From Pandoraea eparura (GTDB lineage: Bacteria > Pseudomonadota > Gammaproteobacteria > Burkholderiales > Burkholderiaceae), in NCBI RefSeq assembly GCF_902459725.1, contig NZ_CABPSH010000013.1, positions 1-64,000 on the forward strand: DNA of 64,000 bases. Direction: 5' to 3'. The position numbers and the translations under genes are program-made. Below are positions 1 through 7,937 of the stretch, piece by piece (the first letter of the stretch is position 1; every line of letters begins with the position of its first letter). Under the pieces are notes generated by a model. It saw only the letters and a program-made list of their open reading frames with translations, did not search any database and was not told the DNA's origin.

Positions 1-29
1 CCCGTGTGAAAGTAGGTAATCGTCAGGCT
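1..29 (+). rRNA. rrf: 5S ribosomal RNA, 3' end only
   Basis: The first 29 bases match the 3' end of betaproteobacterial 5S rRNA, including the GTAGGTAATCGTCAGGC segment that closes the terminal helix. The 5' part and the rest of the rRNA operon lie before the window. A strong terminator follows immediately, which fits the end of an rRNA operon read on the + strand. Confidence 0.88.
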
Positions 30-35
30 CCCCCT

Positions 36-72
36 AAAAACCCCTTGCTACAACGCGTAGCAAGGGGTTTTT
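36..72 (+). terminator. Rho-independent terminator of the rRNA operon
   Basis: An 11-bp perfect stem, CCCCTTGCTAC (41-51) with GTAGCAAGGGG (57-67), encloses a 5-base loop. It is flanked by five A (36-40) and five T (68-72), so it can act in both directions. It lies seven bases after the 5S end. Confidence 0.93.
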
Positions 73-147
73 GCTTTGTGCGTTTAAATCTTGCCGCAAC
101 GATAACGGGGATCCCGATGGCGGCGCGATATCCAATGCTCGCCTGGA

Positions 148-450
148 GAACGCCGGCTCGCCACGTTGGGCATCCGTGAGAGGGGGGGGGGCGGCCAAGG
201 CGTCGCCCTCGTCAAGTACGGCAATTGATTGGGGCGCACGGTCATGGCAGCGAACACCGGCTCGCCAGCCTCGGCATCCGTGAGAGGGTGCTCGGCTACG
301 CCACCGCCCTCGTCAAGTACGGCGATTGATTGGGGCGCACGGTCATCGCAGCGAACACCGGCTCGCCAACCTCGGCATCCGTGAGAGGGTGCTCGGCTAC
401 GCCACCGCCCCTCGTCAAGTACGGCGATTGATCGGGGCACACGGTCATCG
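148..450. repeat. Three tandem copies of a 101-104 bp repeat
   Basis: Copies start at about 148, 252 and 353. Each carries GGCTCGCCA, then CATCCGTGAGAGGG, then CTCGTCAAGTACGG and GGGGC(G/A)CACGGTCAT. Copies 2 and 3 are nearly identical (period 101); copy 1 is more diverged and has a run of ten G and a period of 104. Neither period is a multiple of three, so the array cannot be one repeated protein. It lies just behind an rRNA operon, and its function is unknown. Confidence 0.85.
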
Positions 451-694
451 TCAAGCTTTGCCCTGTGTCGACGCTCAGACTGCGGCCGGCTCTGGAAACA
501 CTGGGTCGCTGAGGTTGAGCATCAGATAGTTCGCCCACACGAAGATCGCAATCGAATCGATCAGGTCAGAGGATCTCCGCATCGCATTGACGTCGATCCG
601 ATGCGACACGGGGCCTGGATATGCTGAAGCTGTCCATGCGACGTGTTGCGGTAAGAAATGACTTCACCGTTTGATTTCCAATGAACGGGGCGCT
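451..694. other. Non-coding stretch, nothing recognised
   Basis: No open frame here has a convincing ribosome binding site or recognisable product. The segment lies between the tandem repeats and the 3' end of the exonuclease gene. Confidence 0.5.
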
Positions 695-714
695 GCCCGC
701 TTTGGCACGCGGGC
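695..714 (-). terminator. Possible weak terminator hairpin behind the exonuclease gene
   Basis: GCCCGC (695-700) pairs with GCGGGC (709-714) around an 8-base loop, starting a few bases beyond the stop codon of the minus-strand nuclease gene. There is no T-run, so intrinsic termination is uncertain. Confidence 0.3.
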
Positions 715-719
715 TTCGG

Positions 720-2363
720 CTAGTGCGCGTCGAACGGCAGCCGAAATTGTGCAGGGTCTTCTGGACGTGGATGGTGGCGGCGCAACAATGCCATGGTGGG
801 CTTGCCGGATGCGGCATCCGTCGGTTCGGACGGGATGAGGCGAAATGCCGGGCGGCTCAATGGCAGTACGACCAGCGGCGCCGCCGGACGACGCGCAGGC
901 GCCGGAACGGCTCCCTCCGCGGCTGCGCACAGCGTGCCGGTGGTGTCGCCCGCCACGCTATCGCTCGCCTGTCGCGACGCGGCGAGGCGTCGCCCCAGCA
1001 GGCGGTAGATGTCGGGATCGAAGCCGGTCACGGCGGGCAGGGTGTCAACGAAGGCGTCCAGCGCTTCACGCGATGCCACACTGCCCAGATATTGCCAGCG
1101 GTCGATCACGTGGTAGTCGACCTCCGTCGCATCGGCGCCGTGCTCTTCAATCGCGATAGGACCGTCGTAGGGCCAGGTATGCAACTGCAACGTGGCAAGC
1201 GCCTCGCGAACCCGCTCGGTATGCGCGGCCAACGGTACCTTACCGACGCATACGCCGTCACAACGTTTGACCTGGTATCCGAAGCAGGGACGTCCGGCGC
1301 CTACCGTTTCCAGTCCGAGTTGTGCGCAGCACAGGCGATGTTCGTCCGCCAGCGCGCGCAGCGCACTCTGCGCACGTGTGCGCGACGAGAAGGTGCCGAA
1401 CAAGGCTTTGGCACTGGCGAAGTCGACCGCCTTCGCACTGACGAGCTGCGGCGTATCGGCGTCCGGCGCGAGCTGCCAGCTATAAAGTTGGGCCGTGCGG
1501 CGCAACTGACGGTTGTGTACCGGCTGCAACTGCTTGACCAGTTGCGACTCCAGCAGCAACGCACCAAGCTCGCCCGCCGTGCGGCGCGCCTCCACTCGAC
1601 GGATTTCCTGCGAGATTCGCAGATCCTTGGCGACTTGATGATCGCTCGAGAAATGCGAACGCACGCGCGCCCGGATGTCGACGCTCTTGCCCACGTACAG
1701 CAACGTGTCGCCTTCGCCATAGAACAGGTAGACGCCAGGGCGGTTCGGCAGGGCGTCGACGGCGTCGTCCGGCAGTTGCGGTGGTTGGCTCGAGCGTTTG
1801 GTCACGCGTTGCACCGCCTGCCCGATCAGGTCGGGCGCGTAAATCGTGTGGAGTTTTTGCCAGAATTGCCAAAGTAGATCGGCGTCGGCGAGCGCGCGGT
1901 GACGGCCCAGCGGGGCGAGGCCGAAGCGGGCGATCAACGCGTCCAGACCATGCCGTGCCGCCGAGGGAAACAGCAGACGCGACAGACGCACCGTGCACAG
2001 GACATCGGCCTGAAAGACGACGCCGGCGCGCCGGAATTCGTTTTTGAGAAAGCCGTAGTCAAACCGCGCATTGTGGGCGACGAACAGCTTGCCTTGCAGG
2101 CGCTCTGCCAACCCGTGTGCGAGTGTCTCGAACGACGGCTGGCCGCGCACCATCTCGTTGGTGATCCCGGTCAATTGCTGGATGAACGGCGGAATCGGCT
2201 CGGCCGGATCGAGCAGCGTGCTCCACTGTTCCACGCCATGCGGGCCGACTTCGACCACGCCGATCTCGGTGATGCGGTCGTCCAGAGCATTGCCGCCAGT
2301 CGTCTCCAGATCGACGAAGACCATCGGCGCGGGCAGTGAGCGGGCAAGCGCGTCGGGATCCAT
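720..2363 (-). CDS. DnaQ-like 3'-5' exonuclease fused to a GIY-YIG (UvrC/Cho-like) endonuclease
   Basis: This fuses two nucleases, probably for DNA repair. The N-terminal 170 residues are a DEDDh exonuclease as in DNA polymerase III epsilon: Asp and Glu in FVDLETTGG (near 18-20), Asp in HNARFDYGF (near 102), His in GRHRALADAD (near 155) and Asp near 160. From about 210 comes a GIY-YIG nuclease: GVYLFY, then LLYVGKS, an Arg near 231 and the catalytic Glu in LLLESQL (near 272). A UvrC-like Cys-rich stretch (CFGYQVKRCDGVC) follows. The family is known from mycobacteria and betaproteobacteria. ATG 2363 was chosen; a GTG lies one codon upstream. The gene follows an unknown gene in the same direction by 88 bp and is probably under the LexA box at 3028-3047, as E. 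coli cho is SOS-controlled. Confidence 0.9.
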   Translation of the reverse strand: MDPDALARSLPAPMVFVDLETTGGNALDDRITEIGVVEVGPHGVEQWSTLLDPAEPIPPFIQQLTGITNEMVRGQPSFETLAHGLAERLQGKLFVAHNARFDYGFLKNEFRRAGVVFQADVLCTVRLSRLLFPSAARHGLDALIARFGLAPLGRHRALADADLLWQFWQKLHTIYAPDLIGQAVQRVTKRSSQPPQLPDDAVDALPNRPGVYLFYGEGDTLLYVGKSVDIRARVRSHFSSDHQVAKDLRISQEIRRVEARRTAGELGALLLESQLVKQLQPVHNRQLRRTAQLYSWQLAPDADTPQLVSAKAVDFASAKALFGTFSSRTRAQSALRALADEHRLCCAQLGLETVGAGRPCFGYQVKRCDGVCVGKVPLAAHTERVREALATLQLHTWPYDGPIAIEEHGADATEVDYHVIDRWQYLGSVASREALDAFVDTLPAVTGFDPDIYRLLGRRLAASRQASDSVAGDTTGTLCAAAEGAVPAPARRPAAPLVVLPLSRPAFRLIPSEPTDAASGKPTMALLRRHHPRPEDPAQFRLPFDAH

Positions 2364-2451
2364 CACGTCGCGGATGAAGGGGGGGCGGCGTCCTCAATGG
2401 CGATGTCAGGCACGTCATCAACCATGTTGTGCTGGCGATCCCGGGCCGTGC

Positions 2452-3000
2452 TCAGGCCGGGCACGCCGGCAAGTGGACGTACGAAGCGGCCGTGTGCGAT
2501 GCCAGGGCTCGAACGGATTGGTCGGCCGTGAACGGCGCCGCCTCGCCACCGCGCGGGTCGTCTCCGGCGAATGCCGCGACGATGGCGCGGAATACGAGCG
2601 GGGCTGCAGCGTCGGGCCAATGCAAATCGACGAGCGCATCGAGCGGCGGCAACGCGCCGTCACGGCGCAGCACCTCGTCGCCGGGCAGGCGCAGCAGTCG
2701 CGCAAGTGCCCACGGCTCATGCCGTGCATGCAGGCCGATATCCGCCTCTGCTTCATCGGCGATCGCCAGGAGCGTACGCCAGTCCAGTGCCGGGGCTGGG
2801 GCCGCTTCGTTTGGGTGGTTCGGGTCGTTCGCTTCGTTCGATCCGCCATGCGTTTGCATAACGGCGACATCATGCGGCGGCACCGCTCGCGCGGTACTCG
2901 CGCACTGCTGCGCGTAGCGCGCGGCAATCTCTCGCACGATGCCGGCAAGGTCGCGTTCGGCAGCACTCAGCGCCAGTTGATCCCAGTCGATGGTTTCCAT
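2452..3000 (-). CDS. Protein of unknown function, first gene of a predicted SOS operon
   Basis: The product has 182 residues and is acidic and Ala-rich, with no signal peptide, membrane segment or motif I recognise. A low-complexity stretch rich in Asn, Glu, Asp and Pro near residues 54-68 is encoded by short GTTCG-type repeats. The start is supported by GAGGAA six bases before ATG. A LexA-like box lies 28-47 bases upstream, and the exonuclease/GIY-YIG gene follows in the same direction. It may be a damage-induced accessory protein, but that rests only on position. Confidence 0.65.
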   Translation of the reverse strand: METIDWDQLALSAAERDLAGIVREIAARYAQQCASTARAVPPHDVAVMQTHGGSNEANDPNHPNEAAPAPALDWRTLLAIADEAEADIGLHARHEPWALARLLRLPGDEVLRRDGALPPLDALVDLHWPDAAAPLVFRAIVAAFAGDDPRGGEAAPFTADQSVRALASHTAASYVHLPACPA

Positions 3001-3027
3001 AAGACATTCCTCGATTGGGAGGTATTG

Positions 3028-3047
3028 TACTGTACAAAATCACAGTG
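3028..3047 (-). promoter_or_regulatory. LexA (SOS) box in front of the nuclease operon
   Basis: TACTGTACAAAATCACAGTG has the CTG-N10-CAG core and TACTG/CAGTG arms of the LexA site known from E. coli and used by many beta- and gammaproteobacteria. On the minus strand a TACAAT hexamer, a possible -10, overlaps its edge, so a bound repressor would block the promoter of the gene starting at 3000. It could also affect the divergent GST-like gene at 3135. Confidence 0.7.
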
Positions 3048-3134
3048 CGCGAGTGACGCAGCGCGGCAGGCCTGACGGGGTTGCCGCCACGTGTAATACT
3101 CTGCGCCATGTCTATTGCATAGGACCCCACCTCG

Positions 3135-3854
3135 ATGCTGACCCTGTACACTTTCGGCCCATCGTTCGGGATGCCCGACGCCAGCCCATTCGTCGTCAAG
3201 GCGGAGATGCTGCTCAAACTCGCCGGGCTGTCCTATCGGACGGATCGCAGTGGGTTTCGGCGTGCGCCCAAGGGCAAGTTGCCGTATATCGACGATGGCG
3301 GCGAGATCGTGGCGGACTCGACGCTGATCCGGCTGTATATCGAGCGCAAGTATGGGTTTGATTTCGATGCGGGCCTGACGCCAGAGCGACGGGGCGCTGC
3401 GTGGATGTTCGAGAAGGCGCTGGAGGATCATTTCTATTGGCATGTCGTGCATGCGCGTTGGTGCGACGACGAGAATTTCGCCAAGGGTCCGGCCTCGTTC
3501 TTCAAGGCGATTCCCTGGCCGGTGCGTCCGCTCGCGCAGGCGCTCATCCGTCGCAAGATCCGCGGCACGCTGCATGGGCAGGGCACCGGGCGCTATACGT
3601 CAGAGGAGCAGTCGCAACTGCTCAAGCGCGGCGCGCAGGCGGCGGCCGACGTGCTCGGTGATAAACCGTACTTCTTCGGCGACGCGCCTTGCGGTGCGGA
3701 CGCCACGGCTTTCGGATTCATCGGTAGCGCCGCGTCGCCGCATTTCCGCATGGCGCTGCGCGACGAAATCGCCAACCATCCGAATCTGACGGCCTATGTT
3801 GCACGCATGCAGCGAGAGTTCTTTCGCGACACGGGCGACGGATCGAGCGCGTGA
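3135..3854 (+). CDS. Glutathione S-transferase family protein
   Basis: The 239-residue product starts with a thioredoxin-like fold strand (MLTLYTFGPSFGMPDASPF). It keeps the GST N-terminal pattern: a helix-1 region, GKLPYIDDGGEIVADSTLI as the cis-Pro and glutathione gamma-glutamyl site (near 48-66), then an all-helical C-terminal domain. SPF in place of the usual active-site Ser/Tyr/Cys loop, and the C-terminal part, are closest to the metaxin/FAX-like GST branch. The substrate cannot be told. It is transcribed away from the SOS operon, with 134 bp between starts. Confidence 0.82.
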   Translation: MLTLYTFGPSFGMPDASPFVVKAEMLLKLAGLSYRTDRSGFRRAPKGKLPYIDDGGEIVADSTLIRLYIERKYGFDFDAGLTPERRGAAWMFEKALEDHFYWHVVHARWCDDENFAKGPASFFKAIPWPVRPLAQALIRRKIRGTLHGQGTGRYTSEEQSQLLKRGAQAAADVLGDKPYFFGDAPCGADATAFGFIGSAASPHFRMALRDEIANHPNLTAYVARMQREFFRDTGDGSSA

Positions 3855-3871
3855 GGTGTAACCTCTGAACG

Positions 3872-4143
3872 GCACGTCAGCACGTCAGCACGTCAGCACG
3901 TCAGCACGTCAGCACGCCAGCACGCCAGCAAGTTGGCAAGTCAGCAAGTTGGCAAGTTGGCAAGTTGGCAAGTTGGCAAGTCAGCAAGTCAGCAAGTTGG
4001 CAAGTGAGCAGATCAGCGGGTCAGCAAATCGGCCAGTCGGCAAACCGACAAGCCGGCGAACCCACAACGCCGCAACGTGAAAACGCGGCAACTTCACAAC
4101 GCAACAGAGCAACAGGGCAACAGGGCAACAGGGCAACAGGGCA
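3872..4143. repeat. 34-unit octamer tandem repeat array
   Basis: An unbroken 8-bp register runs for 272 bp. Units 1-5 are GCACGTCA and 6-7 are GCACGCCA; units 8-17 are GCAAGTTG, GCAAGTCA or GCAAGTGA. Units 18-30 are diverged but in phase, and 31-34 are ACAGGGCA. It lies between the 3' ends of the convergent GST-like and diguanylate cyclase genes. A + strand frame across it gives a periodic Ser/Gln-rich peptide with no ribosome binding site, so it is treated as non-coding. Confidence 0.92.
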
Positions 4144-4209
4144 AAAACGCCGCGGCGCTGCAGCGCCGAAAATTGACATCGACGCTGAGCATGCTGACGC
4201 CTCGCTGGA

Positions 4210-5388
4210 TCAGCCCGCCTCGGAGGCCGTTTCGTCGCTCGGCAACACGTCGGAGAGCACCAGATTACGTCCGGAAATCTTCGCGGCATAAAGTGCGCGG
4301 TCGGCGCGCATGCACAACGCTTCGAGCGTTTCATGCTCGTGCCACGTCGCCACACCGCCGCTGAGTGTGTACTGACACACGCCGAATGGACCCGCCACCA
4401 GATGCCGGCTCGCCTGAGTGCGCAGGCGCTCGGCAATGCGGATCGCGCCGGGCGTGTCCGTGCCCGGCAGCAGCACGGCGAATTCCTCTCCCCCCAACCG
4501 ACCGAAGACATCGCCTTCGCGCAGGATGTCGCGCACGAGTTTCACGAATTCGCGAAGCACCGTGTCGCCGCCCGCATGGCCGTGCGTGTCGTTGATCTGC
4601 TTGAAGTGATCGAGATCAATGACCACGATCGACAGCGGCCAACTGCGGGCAACCGCCCGCGCCATCTCCTGACGCGCGAGCAGATCGAAATGTTTGCGTG
4701 AGAGTGCGCCGGTCAGATAGTCGCGGTTGGCGGCTTCTTCGGCGGTCGCGAGCATGGCGTCGTGCACCATCATGACCGCACCCATCGTCATGGCAGGCAT
4801 GACAATCGTGCCGATGGTGAGCATCACCGCGTTGAACATCGTGGGCGCAAACACGTCGGGGCCGGGCGCCGGCGTCCAGCCGAAGACCATGCCACGCACC
4901 GCATGCCCGATGGCGAACGCGGCTGCGAGGCTCGCCGTCAGCCAATAGTTGTAAGGATGTCGGCGCGGCGGAATGTGTCGGGCAATGAGCACGGCAGTGG
5001 CCAGTAGCCACGCGGCATGAAAGGCCGAGACGACAATCACACGCGTCTGTGGATCGTCCGTACCGTAACGCCAGAACACGATGGCGGCTGCGAGCACGCC
5101 CAGCGACGCGCCCAATGCCGGCCAATGCGGCGACTGGCCAAGAAAGCGAGCACAACCCGCGAAGTAAAGCAGCAGGCCGCCCGCGAGGGTGACATTGGCG
5201 ACGGCAACCGACAGGAAGTCGGGCAACACGCCGCGCATCGCAAACAGCGGTAGCGCGATGAGCACCGCGACGTTGGCGATACACCACTCGCGAACGCCCG
5301 CCACGCGTGAGCGGAGAAGAGACCCCATGATCAGCAACATCATGAAGCTGAGCAATGAGGTGATCGCGAGTAAAGACGTCGTCAACAT
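4210..5388 (-). CDS. Membrane-bound diguanylate cyclase (7 TM segments + GGDEF)
   Basis: It makes the second messenger cyclic di-GMP from two GTP. The first 210 or so residues hold about seven hydrophobic helices and no recognised ligand domain. A canonical GGDEF domain follows: DYLTGALSRKHF, then DLDHFKQINDTHGHAGGD, then the active-site RLGGEEF. An RxxD inhibitory site (REGD) lies exactly five residues before GGEEF, so product feedback inhibition is expected. There is no EAL domain, so it should be a synthase only. The gene is monocistronic, its 3' end facing the octamer array. Confidence 0.92.
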   Translation of the reverse strand: MLTTSLLAITSLLSFMMLLIMGSLLRSRVAGVREWCIANVAVLIALPLFAMRGVLPDFLSVAVANVTLAGGLLLYFAGCARFLGQSPHWPALGASLGVLAAAIVFWRYGTDDPQTRVIVVSAFHAAWLLATAVLIARHIPPRRHPYNYWLTASLAAAFAIGHAVRGMVFGWTPAPGPDVFAPTMFNAVMLTIGTIVMPAMTMGAVMMVHDAMLATAEEAANRDYLTGALSRKHFDLLARQEMARAVARSWPLSIVVIDLDHFKQINDTHGHAGGDTVLREFVKLVRDILREGDVFGRLGGEEFAVLLPGTDTPGAIRIAERLRTQASRHLVAGPFGVCQYTLSGGVATWHEHETLEALCMRADRALYAAKISGRNLVLSDVLPSDETASEAG

Positions 5389-5517
5389 GGCGATGACCAG
5401 CGGCGGGAAGCGGGCATGTGTTGTGCATTGTAATGTACGCCGCTACGCGCGTTACATACCGAACACGCCAGTAGAATGGCCGGGTTCGTCTTTTTTTGTC
5501 TCAAGGAGTTTGCGTCA

Positions 5518-6078
5518 ATGCGTTTGACCCGATCCCATTCGTCACGTCGCCCCGCGCGTGTTGATCTGTACCGCTCGTTCCAGGGGCTGACGCTGGCCCT
5601 TGTTGCAACTGCCGGCCTCGCGGCCCTCCCAGCCCAGGCGCAGCAGGAACCGATGCAGCGCCGCTCGGCCCAGCCGCCGCTGTTCTCGGCCCCGGCCAAC
5701 ACCGCGAGCGCCCCAGCAGCGGACATCAATCGCGACGTGCGCCCCGCGCTCGAAGCCGCCAATCTCTGGCTCGGGCTCACGGACATCAATCGCGGACAGC
5801 AGAGCTGGGGGCAGGCGGCGCCAGTGTTTCAGCGAGCGATATCGGCCGACGACTGGGCACAGCGCCTGCAAGCCGCGCGGGGACCGCTGGGCCGGGTGAA
5901 GTCGCGCAAAACCGCTGACGCAGTGTTTACCCGTACCCTGCCCGGGCAACCGGACGGCGAGTATGTCGTGATTCAGTACAACACAGTCTTCGAGCACAAG
6001 GCCGAGGCCCATGAGATGGTGACGATGGTCTTCGGCATCGACAGCCGTTGGCGGGTCGCAGGCTATCTGGTGCGCTAA
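5518..6078 (+). CDS. Exported DUF4019 protein
   Basis: The product has 186 residues. ATG 5518 was chosen because AAGGAG lies nine bases upstream, which removes 14 residues from the longest frame. An N-terminal signal peptide ends near AQAQQ. The rest matches the DUF4019 family: LEAANLWLGLTDINRGQQSW, WAQRLQAARGPLGRV and the C-terminal FGIDSRWRVAGYLVR. Family members are small periplasmic proteins of unknown role. It is divergent from the diguanylate cyclase. Confidence 0.82.
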   Translation: MRLTRSHSSRRPARVDLYRSFQGLTLALVATAGLAALPAQAQQEPMQRRSAQPPLFSAPANTASAPAADINRDVRPALEAANLWLGLTDINRGQQSWGQAAPVFQRAISADDWAQRLQAARGPLGRVKSRKTADAVFTRTLPGQPDGEYVVIQYNTVFEHKAEAHEMVTMVFGIDSRWRVAGYLVR

Positions 6079-6323
6079 GGTCGTGCCGATAGGCGACGGG
6101 CGACGGGCGACGCACGCTCGCCACGCGAGACGCCTTCAGCCACTTTGCGCCAGTAGGCGGTGGCGCGCTCACGTGCAAGCGGCAGCATCAAACTCACCGA
6201 TGCGCCGCCCTGCACGCAGTCGATGCGTATGTCGGCAACATCATCGATTGCTGCCCAGGCTTACGCCCCATCAAGTCGTTGCAGGGCGATGGGCGGGGTG
6301 ATAGATGACGAAGCAAACGGCAT
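6075..6323 (-). pseudogene. Decayed GNAT acetyltransferase (N-terminal half, in-frame stop)
   Basis: The ATG at 6321-6323 overlaps the stop of the XRE-cupin gene as TGATG, the normal coupled arrangement for this gene pair. The frame reads MPFASSSITPPIALQRLDGA, then TAA at 6261-6263, then continues without shift into IRIDCVQGGASVSLMLPL and ATAYWRKVAEGVSRGERA. This is the N-terminal half of the GNAT family that usually follows such regulators. Similarity stops after about 75 codons and the frame ends at 6075. The in-frame stop plus loss of the acetyl-CoA half mark it as a pseudogene. Confidence 0.72.
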
Positions 6324-6922
6324 CACGGCGTTCTCCTTGGCGCAACGAACGGTAACGTGACGAGCCCGACCAGATAGCGGGCAGTCACCGACGTTGGGTT
6401 GTGGAAGCGAATCGGTTGGTCGAGCCGCATGGCGAGACAATCACCGCTATCGAGCCGCCACGCGATGTTGTCCAACGCGACTTCGATCGTGCCTTCGATG
6501 ACCCAGATTTGCTGCCAGACCTCATTCTCGCGCACCCCCGTATCGTAGGCGACGCGCTCCCCCGCGGGAAACTGCACTTCGACCAACTGGAGCGGCGACG
6601 GCTGCGTCGGCGAAAGGTTGCGTCGCACGTAGCCCGAGCCCGGGTCCGTCCAGACCGGCTGGTCGGCACGACGCGCCAAGGGCGAGGGCGGCGCGTCCGC
6701 CCGCGCGTGTTCGTCAAACAACGAAGCGAGCGTAACGTCGAGCGCGGTGGCAAGCTTGTCAAGCACGTTGGCCGTCGGGCTGGTCTGCGCCCGCTCGATG
6801 AGCGAGATGCTCGAGCGACTCACGCCGCTGCGCTCCGCCAGCGTATCGAGGGAATAGCCGCGCTCGCTGCGCAGATCGCGCACGCGGCGGGCGATACGTT
6901 CGTTAATATCCATGTCGTCCAT
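6323..6922 (-). CDS. XRE-family transcriptional regulator with C-terminal cupin domain
   Basis: Residues 8-65 form a lambda-repressor-type HTH (SLDTLAERSGVSRSSISLIER), and residues 110-190 form a small beta-barrel cupin (WQQIWVIEGTIEVALDNIAW, then DSGDCLAMRLDQPIRFHNP). Such proteins repress or activate neighbouring metabolic genes when the cupin binds a small ligand. Here the usual downstream partner, a GNAT acetyltransferase, is broken. A 16-bp perfect palindrome just upstream is a likely autoregulatory site. A second ATG lies three codons in. Confidence 0.88.
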   Translation of the reverse strand: MDDMDINERIARRVRDLRSERGYSLDTLAERSGVSRSSISLIERAQTSPTANVLDKLATALDVTLASLFDEHARADAPPSPLARRADQPVWTDPGSGYVRRNLSPTQPSPLQLVEVQFPAGERVAYDTGVRENEVWQQIWVIEGTIEVALDNIAWRLDSGDCLAMRLDQPIRFHNPTSVTARYLVGLVTLPFVAPRRTP

Positions 6923-6927
6923 TCTAA

Positions 6928-6943
6928 TGGAAATTAATTTCCA
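6928..6943. promoter_or_regulatory. 16-bp perfect palindrome, probable operator between divergent genes
   Basis: TGGAAATTAATTTCCA reads the same on both strands. It starts six bases before the XRE-cupin start codon and about 60 bases before the intact GNAT gene. A symmetric site there fits binding by the dimeric XRE regulator to control itself and possibly the divergent gene. Confidence 0.55.
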
Positions 6944-7004
6944 GTAAAATGGACGGCCTAATCCATGCCGTCATCCACGGCCTCTTGCTTGCGGGACTAC
7001 CCAA

Positions 7005-7517
7005 ATGACTTCCTCGCCCATCGTGCGCGACGCGACCGACGCCGACCTTCCCGCCATTCGCGACATCTACAACGATGCCGTCGAGCACACGACGGCCATC
7101 TGGAACGAGGTGCTCGTCGATGTCGACAACCGGCGTGAGTGGCTGGCGGCGCGCGTGACGCGCGGGTATCCCGTGATCGTCGCCGAACGCGACGGCAAGG
7201 TGGCGGGATACGCGTCGTTTGGCGACTGGCGCGCGTTCGACGGGTATCGCCATACGGTCGAGCACTCGATTTACGTGGACAAGAACGCGCGTGGCGGCGG
7301 CATCGGCGAGACGCTCATGCGCGCGCTGGTCGAGCGCGCGCGCGCCATCGGCATTCACGTGATGATCGCGAGCATCGAAGCGCAGAATGCGCCGTCGATC
7401 CGACTGCACGAAAAGCTCGGCTTCCGTACGGTTGGCACGTTCAGCGAAGTCGGCACGAAGTTCGGCCGCTGGCTCGATCTCACATGCATGGAATTGCGTA
7501 TCGACGCCAAACACTGA
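7005..7517 (+). CDS. GNAT N-acetyltransferase, phosphinothricin/L-amino-acid (Pat/MnaT) type
   Basis: The 170-residue product fits the Pat/Bar/MnaT branch, which acetylates amino acid analogues such as phosphinothricin or methionine sulfone/sulfoximine with acetyl-CoA. It carries IRDIYNDAVEHTTAIWNE at the N-terminus, YASFGDWRAFDGYRHTVEHS, the acetyl-CoA loop KNARGGGIGETLM and the family ending IASIEAQNAPSIRLHEKLGF. Length is normal. It is divergent from the XRE-cupin gene across the palindrome at 6928-6943. The true substrate is unknown. Confidence 0.88.
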   Translation: MTSSPIVRDATDADLPAIRDIYNDAVEHTTAIWNEVLVDVDNRREWLAARVTRGYPVIVAERDGKVAGYASFGDWRAFDGYRHTVEHSIYVDKNARGGGIGETLMRALVERARAIGIHVMIASIEAQNAPSIRLHEKLGFRTVGTFSEVGTKFGRWLDLTCMELRIDAKH

Positions 7518-7540
7518 AGCACGTGCCGCCCCCCCATCGA

Positions 7541-7570
7541 TGCCGCCATGTCTGCCAAGACATCGCGGCA
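7541..7570 (+). terminator. Hairpin behind the GNAT gene
   Basis: TGCCGC-C-ATGTCT pairs with AGACAT-C-GCGGCA around a GCCA loop, and TTTCTCGTT follows. The stem is strong and the T-run weak, so it is a probable but imperfect intrinsic terminator. Confidence 0.55.
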
Positions 7571-7937
7571 TTTCTCGTTGGACATAGGCAACATCAGCCC
7601 CGCCGCATATCGGCCGCTCGCGCCCGCCCCACGGCATGCGCTGCGCGATCGCGCGTGCACGTTATCACGCAGTGCGTCATGGCCAACCTTGTCATTCCGG
7701 GAGTCGGCGTGTAGCCTTGCTATGTCCGGTGTCACTCATGAAGCGTATGCTTGCTGGACGTCGCGAGCGCATCACGGCAGGTGAATGCCACGCGTTGTGA
7801 GTCAGCATCGCGGGTCGAGGGTGGCGGTATCCGATGTCGCGCCCCGTGATCGTTGCCGTGCCGTTTTGTGCGCGTCGGTGTCTGCGCGAGCTTGGTGATC
7901 GTGATGCATCCCCCCAAACAAGACGGACGGAACGCTT
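7571..7937. other. Intergenic region, nothing recognised
   Basis: This stretch lies upstream of the molybdenum hydroxylase operon and should hold its promoter. I see no clear -10/-35 pair, no operator-like palindrome and no convincing small gene. Confidence 0.4.

Noticed and set aside
3872..4143. CRISPR array at the octamer repeats
   Set aside because: Units are 8 bp with no spacers between them and there are no cas genes nearby.
3965..4291. Small protein encoded by the octamer array
   Set aside because: The Ser/Gln/Ala-rich periodic peptide follows from the DNA repeat, and no ribosome binding site precedes the ATG.
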